DNA from: Nonomuraea angiospora
Lineage (GTDB): Bacteria; Actinomycetota; Actinomycetes; Streptosporangiales; Streptosporangiaceae
Direction: 5' to 3'
Length of the DNA stretch: 64,000 nucleotides
NCBI RefSeq assembly: GCF_014873145.1
Contig: NZ_JADBEK010000001.1
Coordinates: 3,534,001-3,598,000 of the forward strand
Positions 50,810 to 59,480 of this stretch are shown here, piece by piece. A program made the translations under genes and the position numbers. Below the pieces are notes generated by a model. That model searched no databases. It was given only the letters and a program-made list of their open reading frames with translations, and was not told the DNA's origin. Positions within the stretch are counted from its first letter, which is position 1, and each line of letters opens with the position of its first letter.

Positions 50810-53800
50810 CCGCTCCGCACCCGCCCGGCACGCTGACCACGGCGACCATCCTGTTCACCGACGTGGTCAGCTCCACCGCCATGCGCATCAGGCTGGGCGA
50901 GGAACGCGCCAACGAGGTCTTCCGCCGCCTCTACCAGCTGCTGCGCTCCGTGGTGACGGCCAGCGGCTCGACGTTCACCAAGAGCCTGGGCGACGGGCTG
51001 ATGGCCGTCTTCGACTCGGCCACGGCCGGGCTCGACGCGGTCATCGCGGTGCAGCAGGCGGTGGCCGACGAGAACGAGCGCGCCCCCGACAAGATCTCCA
51101 TCAGGGCCGCGCTCGCCGCCGGCGACGTGTGCTGGGGCCACGACGACGTCAGCGGGCTGCCGACCGTCGAGGCGGCCCGGCTGGTCGCCATCGCGGAGGG
51201 CGGCCAGGTGCTCTGCACCGACCTGGTGCGGCGGCTGGCGCAGGGGCGCAGCCGGCACGAGTTCAAGGACCTGGGGCGGCTGCCGGGCAAGGGGCTGCGC
51301 GAGCCGCTGCACACGTACGAGCTGCACTGGCAGAGCGCCGACCACCACCAGGTCGCCGGGCTGGCCCCCTGGCTGGAGGACGGTCACGTGCTGCCGTTCG
51401 TCGGCCGGGACGAGCAGCTTCGGGCGCTCGACGGGGAGCTGGCGGCCGCCGAGTTCGGCAGCGGGCTGGTGATCCTCCAGGGCGACTCGGGGGTCGGCAA
51501 GACCCGGCTGGCCTCGGAGGTGGCCCGGCGGGCGCTCAAGCGGCAGTTCACGGTGCTGGCCGGGCGGTGCACGGATCCGGCGCGACGGGCGTACGAGCCG
51601 ATCGCCGGGGCGGTGGAGCGGCTGGCCCGCGCCTCGCCCGCGCTGCTGCTGCGGGCCGGGGTCGACCAGCAGTGCGGCCAGCTCGTCCGCCTGGCGCCCT
51701 CGCTGGCCGCTCCCCCGCTGTCGCTGGAGGTGCCGCCGGCCACCGAGCCCGTGTCGGAGCGCTACCACCTGATGGCGGCGGCCCGCACGCTGATCGAGCG
51801 CCTGACCACCGTACGGCCGGTGCTGCTGGTGATCGACGACCTGCAGTGGGCGACGCTGGAGTCGCTGCAGATGCTCAACGCCCTCATGTGGGACGCCGAG
51901 GCCCTGCCGCTGCTGGTCCTGGCCACCTCCCGGCCCCTGCCGGCCGAGTCGGCCCTGCCGGAGCTGCACAAGCTGACGGCCGACAGCCGCACGATCGAGG
52001 TCCCCTCCTTCGGGCTGGACGAGGTCTCCCACGCGCTGGCGGAGGTGCGCGGCGGCGGCGACTCCGAGCTGCTGCACCGGATCACCGGCGGCAACGCGTT
52101 CCTGGTCAGCGAGGTGGTCAGGGAGCTGGCCGCGGGCAAGGAGCTCGACGGCCTGACCGTGCCCGACTCGGTGACGAGGATGGTCATGGCCCGGCTCTCG
52201 CAGCTCCACCCGGACGCCAGAGACCTGGTCAACCTGCTGGCCGTCGGCGAGCGCATGGAGTCGGCCGAGCTGCGGGCGGGGCTGGGGCTCGACGAGGCCC
52301 GGTTCGTGGCCGCGGTGGAGGAGGCCATGGGCGCGGGCCTGGTCACCATGTCGGACGGCGGGTCCTGCCGGTTCTCCCACGAGCTGACCAGGACCGCCCT
52401 CTACGCCAAGCTGTCCGCGCCGCGGGCGGGGCTGCTGCACGGCAAGGTCGCCGACGCGTTGTGCCAGACCGACCCGCGCGCCATGGAGACCCGCCCGTAC
52501 GTCGTGGCCACCCACCTGCTGGCCGCCGCCGGGCACGGCCGCGACCCGGCCCGGGTCAGCGCGGCGGCGGACGCGGCCGTGCACGCCGCGCAGCACGCGC
52601 TGGCCGGGCTGGCGCACCGCGAGGCGGTCACCTGGTACCAGCGGGTGCTCGACCTGCTGGCGGACTTCCCCGGCGCCACGCTGGAGCGGCGCGCGGAGCT
52701 GCTGGTGGAGTGCGGCCGGGCCATGTGGCTGGCCGGCGACCCCGACGCCAGGCAGACCCTCGTGCGGGCGGCCGACCTGGCCAGGCAGTGCGAGCGCCCC
52801 GACCTGATCGTGATCGCGGCGCTGGGCGGCGACCGCGGCTTCTCCACCATCTCGGCGGCGCCCGACCAGCAGCGCATCGCGCTGCTGACCGAGGCGCGCA
52901 AGCTGGTCGACTCCACCGACCTGAGCACCCGGGCGCTGCTGGCGGCCCAGCTCGCCTCCGAGCTCATCTGGGCGCCCGACGGCGAGCGGCGTTTCGCGCT
53001 GAGCGACGAGGCCGTGGCGCTGGCCCGCAAGTCGGGCGATCCGCGCACGCTCGCCGGCGTGCTGGGGCAGCGCAGCCTGACGATCATCCCCGCCGACCCG
53101 CTGCACCAGCGCCACCGCGACGGCGACGAGATGCTGGAGGCGGCCCGCCGCACGGGGGACGACCTGGCGCTGTTCCACGCGTACGTGCAGCGCACTCCCC
53201 CCGTGCTCGACGGCGGCGACGTGACCAGGGCCGCGATGCTGCTCGACGAGGCCGACGAGCTGGCGCGCCGGCTGGCCCAGCCGCACCTCAACTGGCTGAT
53301 CGGCTACTCCAGGGCCGGCCTGACGCTGATGCAGGGCGACCTGGCGCAGGCCGAGTCGGAGGCGCAGGCGGCCCTGCGGCTCGGCTCGGAGATCGGCCGC
53401 CGCCTGGAGGCCGTGGCCATCTACGCGGAGCAGATCGCCGAGATCCGGCGGTTGCAGGGGCGGCTGTGGGAGCTGCGCGACCGGCTCCGCCGGGCCGCCC
53501 AGGCGCCGCGCGTGGACCCGGTCCACGCGATCCTGCGGTATCTGTGCGAGCTGCCCGACGAGGAGGCCGGGCCCCTGCTCGACCGCATCCTGGCTGACAA
53601 CGGGGCCGTTCCGCCCCGCAACATGGCCCACCGGCCCGCCCTGGACAACCTCGCCGTGGCCGCCTCCCACCTGGGGCGGGCGGAGCTGGCCGGGCAGCTG
53701 TACGGCTCGCTGGCCGCCGACGGGGAGACGTTCGGCCACGGGGCGGTGGCCCACCACTGCGGGCACCACTACCTGGCGCACCTGTGCGTGGCGACGGGCT

Positions 53801-54012
53801 CGCCGCAGCGGGCGGCCGAGCACTTCGAGGCGGCGGCCGAGGTGCACGAGCGGCAGGGGGTGCCGCTCATGCTGGCGGAGTCGCTGCTCGACTGGGCCGA
53901 CCTGCTGGACGGGGGCGAGGTGAGCGGGCCCAAGCCGGCCGACCTGCGCAAGTGGTGCGCCTCGCTGCTGCCGGGGCGCGGCGCGATCCTGCTGGAGCGG
54001 CGGCTGCGCTGA
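50806..54012 (+). CDS. Class III nucleotide cyclase-AAA ATPase-helical repeat protein
   Basis: The 1068-residue protein has three parts: a class III cyclase domain (about 1-170), an ATPase domain (about 195-480; Walker A GDSGVGKT, Walker B VLLVIDDLQWA), and a long TPR-like helical region to the end. There is no LuxR-type DNA-binding domain. The cyclase keeps both metal Asp residues (ILFTDVVSST; SLGDGLMAVF) and the substrate Lys before GDG. The usual transition-state Asn four residues before the Arg in VNxAAR is Val here (TVEAAR), so activity is uncertain. The start is a GTG inside the oxygenase stop, with AAGGAG upstream. Confidence 0.88.
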   Translation: MTAPHPPGTLTTATILFTDVVSSTAMRIRLGEERANEVFRRLYQLLRSVVTASGSTFTKSLGDGLMAVFDSATAGLDAVIAVQQAVADENERAPDKISIRAALAAGDVCWGHDDVSGLPTVEAARLVAIAEGGQVLCTDLVRRLAQGRSRHEFKDLGRLPGKGLREPLHTYELHWQSADHHQVAGLAPWLEDGHVLPFVGRDEQLRALDGELAAAEFGSGLVILQGDSGVGKTRLASEVARRALKRQFTVLAGRCTDPARRAYEPIAGAVERLARASPALLLRAGVDQQCGQLVRLAPSLAAPPLSLEVPPATEPVSERYHLMAAARTLIERLTTVRPVLLVIDDLQWATLESLQMLNALMWDAEALPLLVLATSRPLPAESALPELHKLTADSRTIEVPSFGLDEVSHALAEVRGGGDSELLHRITGGNAFLVSEVVRELAAGKELDGLTVPDSVTRMVMARLSQLHPDARDLVNLLAVGERMESAELRAGLGLDEARFVAAVEEAMGAGLVTMSDGGSCRFSHELTRTALYAKLSAPRAGLLHGKVADALCQTDPRAMETRPYVVATHLLAAAGHGRDPARVSAAADAAVHAAQHALAGLAHREAVTWYQRVLDLLADFPGATLERRAELLVECGRAMWLAGDPDARQTLVRAADLARQCERPDLIVIAALGGDRGFSTISAAPDQQRIALLTEARKLVDSTDLSTRALLAAQLASELIWAPDGERRFALSDEAVALARKSGDPRTLAGVLGQRSLTIIPADPLHQRHRDGDEMLEAARRTGDDLALFHAYVQRTPPVLDGGDVTRAAMLLDEADELARRLAQPHLNWLIGYSRAGLTLMQGDLAQAESEAQAALRLGSEIGRRLEAVAIYAEQIAEIRRLQGRLWELRDRLRRAAQAPRVDPVHAILRYLCELPDEEAGPLLDRILADNGAVPPRNMAHRPALDNLAVAASHLGRAELAGQLYGSLAADGETFGHGAVAHHCGHHYLAHLCVATGSPQRAAEHFEAAAEVHERQGVPLMLAESLLDWADLLDGGEVSGPKPADLRKWCASLLPGRGAILLERRLR

Positions 54013-54038
54013 CCGGCCCCGGCGGGATGCCGCAGGTG

Positions 54039-54782
54039 TCAGCGCAGGTAGGAGGCGCCGTTGAGGTCGAGCACGGCGCCGCTGGCCCACTCGGCGGCCG
54101 GTGAGGCGAGGTAGACGACGGCCGCCGCGATCTCCTCCGGCCGCGCCACCCGCCCGAACGGGCTCTGCGCCCGGATCGCGTCTCCCCCGGGCCCCGTGAG
54201 GTACTCGGTCGTCATGTCCGTCTCGACGAAGCCGGGCGCCACGGCCGCCACCGCGATCCCGCGCGGGGCGAGCGAGACGGCCAGCGACTGGCCCAGCGCG
54301 TTCAGCCCTGCCTTGCTCGCCCCGTACGCGGGGCTGTCCGGCTCGCCGCGGAAGGCGCCGCGCGAGGAGACGTTGATCACGCGGCCGCCGGCGGGCATGT
54401 GCTGGACGGCGCACCAGATGACGTTGGCCGTCCCCACCAGATTGATGTCGAGCGTGCGCCGCCAGGCGTCCTGCCACTCCTCGTACGACAGCTCCGTGAG
54501 GGGATGGTGGAAGTAGGTGGCGGCGTTGTTGACCAGCACCTCGATCCCGCCCAGGGCGCCCGCCGCCGCGTCCACCATGCCGCGCACCGCCTCCGGGTCG
54601 GCCAGGTCGCCCCGCACGATCGTGTGCCCCTGGCCGGGCAGCTCCGCCAGCAGCTCCTGGGCCTCCTTCGCGGAGTCCCGGTGATGGATCGCGACCCGGT
54701 CGCCCTGCGCGGCGAAGGCCGCCGCGACCGCCCGCCCGATACCTCTCGACGCGCCTGTGACAAGAACTCCACGCCCGCTCAT
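54039..54782 (-). CDS. Short-chain dehydrogenase/reductase
   Basis: The 247-residue SDR has the NAD(P) motif VTGASRGIGRA near the start, LVNNAAT, the catalytic Ser in VINVSSRG, the YxxxK motif in AYGASKAGLNAL, and the C-terminal VVYLASPAAEWASG. It resembles FabG-like 3-oxoacyl reductases, but such resemblance does not fix the substrate. The ATG at 54782 is used. It lies 26 nt after the histidine-kinase gene on the same strand and may belong to the same unit. Confidence 0.9.
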   Translation of the reverse strand: MSGRGVLVTGASRGIGRAVAAAFAAQGDRVAIHHRDSAKEAQELLAELPGQGHTIVRGDLADPEAVRGMVDAAAGALGGIEVLVNNAATYFHHPLTELSYEEWQDAWRRTLDINLVGTANVIWCAVQHMPAGGRVINVSSRGAFRGEPDSPAYGASKAGLNALGQSLAVSLAPRGIAVAAVAPGFVETDMTTEYLTGPGGDAIRAQSPFGRVARPEEIAAAVVYLASPAAEWASGAVLDLNGASYLR

Positions 54783-54808
54783 GTCGCCGCACGCTAGCAG
54801 GTGGCCGA

Positions 54809-56068
54809 TCAGAGGCGGCGTTCGGGCTCGCGGGCCGGTGGCGCCCACAGCGGCGGGTCAGCGGGACCGGCGGGCAGGCTGACGGTGAAGGCGGCGCCGG
54901 CGCCCGGGCGGCCGTCCGCGGTGATGGTGCCGTGGTGACCCTCCACCACCTCCCGTACCAGCGCCAGCCCCAGCCCGAAGCCGCCCCCCACGAACCGGGC
55001 GAAAAGGCGTTCGGTGTGCGCGGGGTCGAAGCCCACCCCGTCGTCGCGCACGGTCAGCCGGACCAGGTCGCGCTCCCGGGACAGGGTCACCCAGATGTGG
55101 CCGCCCGCGCGCGTGTGGCCCAGGGCGTTGTCCAGGAGGGCCGAGAGCACGCGGCGCAGCGCGGACTCCACGCCGCGCACCACGTGATCGCCCGGCCCCT
55201 CGCACCGGACCTCGATCGTCACTCCCTTGGCGTCCGCGCGGGCGCTCTCGGCCACGGCCAGTTCGGAGGCCAGCACCTCGAGGTCGACCGGCCCGAACGG
55301 GCGGCGCAACTGCTGGAGCTGGGCCGACTGGAGCAGGTCCTCGACCACCTCGCCCAGTTGCCTGGTGCCGGTCACGAGCTGGTCCACCTCGTCGATGAGC
55401 AGGATCGGGTCCGTGCCGCCCCTCAGCCGGCGGGACAGGAGCTGGGCGCGGGTGTGCAGGCGGGTCAGCGGGCTGCGCAGCTCGTGGCTGACGTCGGCGG
55501 CGAAGCGGCGCTGGCGGGCCAGGGCCTCGCCGAGCGGCGCGATGGCGCGGCGGGAGATGACCTGGCCCACCAGCAGCGCGGCCAGCAGGCCGCCGATCTC
55601 CGCACCGCCGAGCGTGCGCAGCAGCCGCCGGCGTTCGGCGTCCTGGTAGCGCAGGTCCAGTGCCGCCTGGAAGGTGTCGTCGCCGCGCCGCTGGGTGCGG
55701 ATGAGGTACGCGTGCCCGTCCACCCGGACCTCCTCGACCCTGGGCGGCAACCCGGTGGCAACCTGGTCCATGGGCGCGCGTACGGGAAGCGCCCGCGGCG
55801 CGCCCGGGGAGCTCTCCACGGTGCCGTCGGACCTCAGCAGGTAGAGCCAGACGCAGGGAGGAGGGTGGGCGATGGGGGCGCGCTGCACGGCGGCGGTCAG
55901 GTCACGCCGGGCGGAGTCGGCCTGCTGGTGCACCATGACGCAGTAGACCAGCACCCCGGCCAGGGCCAGGACCAGGGAGATCGCGCCGGCCACCTGCGCG
56001 GTGAGGCGCCGGCGGGCCCGCTTCAGCAGCCGCCGTTCGAGCTCCGATCCCCGCCCCGGCGGGCTCAT
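54809..56068 (-). CDS. Sensor histidine kinase
   Basis: The 419-residue membrane kinase has two membrane helices (AISLVLALAGVLVYCVMV; IGGLLAALLVGQVI) around a short extracytoplasmic domain of about 110 residues, the phosphoacceptor box DVSHELRSPLTRLH, and the ATP domain (N box LLDNALGHT, G boxes DDGVGFDP and GFGLGLALVREVV). A short HAMP-like linker precedes the H box. It overlaps the response regulator by 4 nt, so it is the cognate kinase. The signal is unknown. Confidence 0.93.
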   Translation of the reverse strand: MSPPGRGSELERRLLKRARRRLTAQVAGAISLVLALAGVLVYCVMVHQQADSARRDLTAAVQRAPIAHPPPCVWLYLLRSDGTVESSPGAPRALPVRAPMDQVATGLPPRVEEVRVDGHAYLIRTQRRGDDTFQAALDLRYQDAERRRLLRTLGGAEIGGLLAALLVGQVISRRAIAPLGEALARQRRFAADVSHELRSPLTRLHTRAQLLSRRLRGGTDPILLIDEVDQLVTGTRQLGEVVEDLLQSAQLQQLRRPFGPVDLEVLASELAVAESARADAKGVTIEVRCEGPGDHVVRGVESALRRVLSALLDNALGHTRAGGHIWVTLSRERDLVRLTVRDDGVGFDPAHTERLFARFVGGGFGLGLALVREVVEGHHGTITADGRPGAGAAFTVSLPAGPADPPLWAPPAREPERRL

Positions 56069-56742
56069 AACTCACCCAGGCGGTAGCCCACGCCCCGCAC
56101 GGTGTACACGACCCCTGATCCCAGCTTGTTGCGCAGGTAGTAGACGTACGTGTCCACGATCGATTCCTTCTTGGCGCCGTCGAAGACCCGCTGCCGGAGC
56201 GACGTGCGGGTATGCACCTGCCGCGGGCGCGCCGCCAGGGCGCTGAGCAGCCGGCACTCCTGCCCCGACAGCTCGACCTGCTCCCCGCTCGGCAGCCGGA
56301 CGATGTGCGACTCGGAGTCCAGCCAGCCCGCGCCGAGCGGCAGCAGCGTGGCCTGGTCGAGGTTCCTGCGGTGCAGGGCCCGCACCCTGGCCAGCAGCTC
56401 GTCGATCTCGAACGGCTTGACCAGGTAGTCCTCCGCGCCCGCGTCCAGCCCGGCGACCCGGTCGGCGAGCGAGCCGAAGGCGGTCAGCACCAGCACGGGG
56501 GTGGTGACCGCCTGCCGTCGCAGCCGCCGCATGAGGTCGATGCCGTCGAGCGCCGGCAGGCCGCGATCGATGATCAGCACGTCGTACGAGCGGCTCAGCC
56601 CCAGATGCAGCCCGCGCTGCCCCTCCAGAGCCAGATCGACCGTGTACCCCTCCTCGGTGAACAGGTCGACGAGCATGCGCCCCAGTTCGCGGTCATCCTC
56701 GATGACGAGCAGCCGACGGGCTGTACCCGGTGTTCCAGCCAC
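56065..56742 (-). CDS. OmpR-family response regulator
   Basis: The 225-residue protein has a receiver domain with the acidic pair in VIEDD, the phosphoacceptor Asp in VLIIDRGLPALDG, Thr in VLTAFG and Lys in LVKPFE, then a winged-helix output domain (ESIVDTYVYYLRNKL; YTVRGVGYRLGEL). The start is a GTG at 56742 with a weak ribosome site. It overlaps the histidine kinase gene and lies 93 nt downstream of the antiporter gene, so it may be a local regulator of the metabolite operon. Confidence 0.94.
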   Translation of the reverse strand: MAGTPGTARRLLVIEDDRELGRMLVDLFTEEGYTVDLALEGQRGLHLGLSRSYDVLIIDRGLPALDGIDLMRRLRRQAVTTPVLVLTAFGSLADRVAGLDAGAEDYLVKPFEIDELLARVRALHRRNLDQATLLPLGAGWLDSESHIVRLPSGEQVELSGQECRLLSALAARPRQVHTRTSLRQRVFDGAKKESIVDTYVYYLRNKLGSGVVYTVRGVGYRLGEL

Positions 56743-56835
56743 CAGACCACGGTTACACCACGCCCCGGGGGATTACCAGGTCCACTCGGGCATCAGTTGA
56801 TCGAGAACCGGGCGCACCACGGCCTACCTGCGCGA

Positions 56836-58152
56836 TCAGGATGGATTGGACCTGACCAGCTCCGAAACTTCCGCAACCTTGGTCCGCGTCTCGAGGCGCT
56901 CGGGCAGCGCCAGCTTGTAGAGGGGCAGGGCGCCGGCCGTGGTGAGGATGGCCACGAGCACCAGCATCGCGAAGAGCTCCTGGTTGATCATGCCCTGGGC
57001 CAGGCCGATGTTGATGAAGATGAGGATCATCAGGCCGCGGGCGTTCATGAGCGCCCCCACCGCGTACGACTCCCGCCGGCCGAACCCCATCCCCCGCATC
57101 GCCAGCGCGCACCCGAAGTACTTGCCGGCGAACCCGGCGAGCAGGATCAGCCCGAACGCCAGCAGCATGGCGCCGCCCGCGATGCCCCCGAGGTGGGTGT
57201 TCAGCCCCGAGAAGGTGAAGAACGTGGGCAGCAGCAGCGTCGAGACGATCTCCATCATCCGGCCGTGCAGCGCCTCGCGGAACTTGGGGTCGCGGGGCAT
57301 GGCCAGGCCGGCGAGGAAGCCGCCGAAGACCGAGTAGACGCCGATCCAGTCCGTCAGCCAGCCGGCCGTCAGCGGCACGAGGACGACGACGTACATGCCG
57401 GTGGCGCCGAGGCGGCCGGTGCGGGCGACGTTCGCGCCCATGGGGCGCAGCAGGGGCGCCACCACCTTGAGCATCACGACCGCGAACACCGCGGTCAGGC
57501 CGATGGTGGGCAGCGCCCCGGCGGGGCCGGTGCCGAGGTGCATGGCCGACAGGACGGCCAGGATGCACCAGGCCAGGGCGTCGTCGATGGAGGCGGCGAT
57601 GAGGGTGAGCCGGCCGACCTGGGTGTTCTCCAGGCCCCGCTCGTACAGGATCCTGGCCAGCATGGGGAAGGCGGTCAGCGAGAGCGCCCCGCCGACGAAC
57701 AGGGCGAACTGGAAGGGGCTGACGTCCGGCAGCGAGAGCAGGTCGTACAGGAGGAGGCCCGCGCCGAAGCCGAGCAGCAGCGAGGGGACGATCCCGGAGA
57801 CGGCCAGCGCGGACGCCTTGCGGACCTCGCCGGGCGTGCGCCCGCCGTGGTCGAGCCCCGCCCCGACCAGGAACATGTAGAGCGTCAGGCCGATGGTGCT
57901 CAGCACGTACAGGACCGGTCTGACCTCCTTCGGGAACAGGGCCGCCTGCGCGCCGGGGAAGAGCCAGCCGAAGAGCGTCGGCCCGAGGAGCACGCCGGCG
58001 ACCATCTCGCCGAGCACGCGCGGCTGCATCACCAGCTGCGCCAGCCGGCCGCAGATCGCCGCGACGATCAGGATCACGACGAGGGCGGGCAGGACCTTGA
58101 GTATGAGGGCGAGGTTCGGATCGGGAGGCGTGAGGTGGGCCAGTGCGGTCAT
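56836..58152 (-). CDS. CPA2-type cation:proton antiporter
   Basis: The 438-residue protein has about 12 membrane helices and the CPA2 marks: QPRVLGEMVAGVLLGPTLFG, and the ion-binding Asp pair region ASIDDALAW. It lacks a C-terminal RCK/TrkA domain. Such antiporters move Na+ or K+ against H+; several metabolite clusters carry one, sometimes linked to self-protection or export. It overlaps the P450 gene by 4 nt (ATGA) and ends the overlapping gene set. Confidence 0.88.
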   Translation of the reverse strand: MTALAHLTPPDPNLALILKVLPALVVILIVAAICGRLAQLVMQPRVLGEMVAGVLLGPTLFGWLFPGAQAALFPKEVRPVLYVLSTIGLTLYMFLVGAGLDHGGRTPGEVRKASALAVSGIVPSLLLGFGAGLLLYDLLSLPDVSPFQFALFVGGALSLTAFPMLARILYERGLENTQVGRLTLIAASIDDALAWCILAVLSAMHLGTGPAGALPTIGLTAVFAVVMLKVVAPLLRPMGANVARTGRLGATGMYVVVLVPLTAGWLTDWIGVYSVFGGFLAGLAMPRDPKFREALHGRMMEIVSTLLLPTFFTFSGLNTHLGGIAGGAMLLAFGLILLAGFAGKYFGCALAMRGMGFGRRESYAVGALMNARGLMILIFINIGLAQGMINQELFAMLVLVAILTTAGALPLYKLALPERLETRTKVAEVSELVRSNPS

Positions 58153-59480
58153 GTTCGGTTCTCCGCTGGGTGATCGAAGTGGATCTCGCAGAGCCGTTGC
58201 CGGCGGGCGTCCCAGACCATGTACGTGCCGAGGACGAGTTGCACGAGGCTGCGCCAGACGTCCTCCCATCGGTCGCGGGCCCGCATGAGAACGAGCGCGG
58301 CGCGGGGCGGGGACGCGTGCGGCGGGGTGAGCAGGCACGGCCCCCGGTTGGGCAGGGACCGGGTGTGGGCGGCCGAGGAGTGCAGGGAGTAACGGTGCAG
58401 GATCTCCCGGGCCGCGACCCGCATCGCGATCGGCGCCAGCCGCCAGGCCGGGCAGGGGCGGTTGGCGGCGATGCCGAACGGGATGTGGTTGAGCTCTTTG
58501 ACGGGCCGGTCGAAGCGGCCCGGGTCGAAGCGGTCCGGGTCGGCGAACCCGGCGCGGTGGAACTCGGGATAGTTGAAGCAGAGCACCGACCCGGCCGGGA
58601 TCGTGGTGCGCTCATCGAGCGGGATCTCGCCTGTGGTGATGCGGTGGGCGATGCCGAAGAGCGGGTAGAGCCGCAGCGTCTCGGAGATCACCTGGTCGAG
58701 GTAGCGGTCGTCCCCCGTACGGGCCCGCTCCTGCACGCCGGGATGCTGCGCGAGGACCATCAGCAGGTGGGCCATGGCCTCCGACAGCTGGACGACGGCG
58801 GTGTTGAAGAAGGCTCCCTGGAGGTAGAACGCCTGCTCCTGGGGCGACAGGCCGGCGGGGAGCGGGATCCGCACGCGTGACAGGCGGCCGAGCAGGTAGC
58901 GGGTCAGGCGGTGGCGGCGTTCCATGTGCCGCAGGCCGGTGCACTTGAGCGAGGTGACCACGTCGTTCGCGTTGCCCACGATCAGGTCGCGGGCCTCGCG
59001 CGGGCACGGCTCGGCGAACACCAGCTCGTAGGCGAACTCGGCCCACAGCGGCATCGTCAGGTCGCGCAGCCGCACCAGCCCCCGCGCGTCCGCCAGGGTG
59101 CGGGCGGCGCAGCGGCGCGTGAGCTCCTCGGCCTCGTCGCGCGGCACGGCGAGCAGCCCGCGCGTCGCCTTGGCCACCGCGTCGTACCGCTCGCCCGCCT
59201 CCAGGTGCTCCTGGTGCATCTCGGGGCCGGGTGACAGCCAGTACCAGAACAGGTCCGACAGCGCGGCGCCCCTGCTGCGACCGCCGGCGGCCGGGTGCGA
59301 GTAGACCTCCCTGAAGCGGTCGACGCCCACGAGGTCGCCGGGGACCGGGATGCCCTCGTCCCCGTTGATCCGGTTGAAGATGCGTACGCGCAGCGCCACG
59401 ACCCGCGCGGGCAGCCACCGCGGCAGGCTCACCGCCAACAGCGCCAGGATGATCAGCGTGATCAGCCCAATGATCAGCAT
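58149..59480 (-). CDS. Membrane-anchored cytochrome P450 with atypical I-helix
   Basis: The 443-residue protein starts with a hydrophobic anchor (MLIIGLITLIILALLAVSLP), rare for bacterial P450s. The K-helix SETLRLYP, the later PDRFDPGRFD and the haem loop IPFGIAANRPCPAWRLA are present. In the I-helix the usual (A/G)Gx(D/E)T is replaced: aligning back from LAQHP gives TAVVQ, so both the acid and the Thr are absent. It may therefore use a peroxide or an isomerase-type reaction rather than normal oxygen activation. It overlaps the upstream FMN oxidase gene by 7 nt and the antiporter by 4. Confidence 0.85.
   Translation of the reverse strand: MLIIGLITLIILALLAVSLPRWLPARVVALRVRIFNRINGDEGIPVPGDLVGVDRFREVYSHPAAGGRSRGAALSDLFWYWLSPGPEMHQEHLEAGERYDAVAKATRGLLAVPRDEAEELTRRCAARTLADARGLVRLRDLTMPLWAEFAYELVFAEPCPREARDLIVGNANDVVTSLKCTGLRHMERRHRLTRYLLGRLSRVRIPLPAGLSPQEQAFYLQGAFFNTAVVQLSEAMAHLLMVLAQHPGVQERARTGDDRYLDQVISETLRLYPLFGIAHRITTGEIPLDERTTIPAGSVLCFNYPEFHRAGFADPDRFDPGRFDRPVKELNHIPFGIAANRPCPAWRLAPIAMRVAAREILHRYSLHSSAAHTRSLPNRGPCLLTPPHASPPRAALVLMRARDRWEDVWRSLVQLVLGTYMVWDARRQRLCEIHFDHPAENRT

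Noticed and set aside
50236..54792. A 1518-codon open frame on the minus strand opposite the oxygenase and cyclase genes
   Set aside because: It is the antisense shadow of GC-rich coding DNA: Arg/Gln/Val/Ala-biased, no family motifs and no ribosome site. The plus strand carries clear domain motifs throughout.
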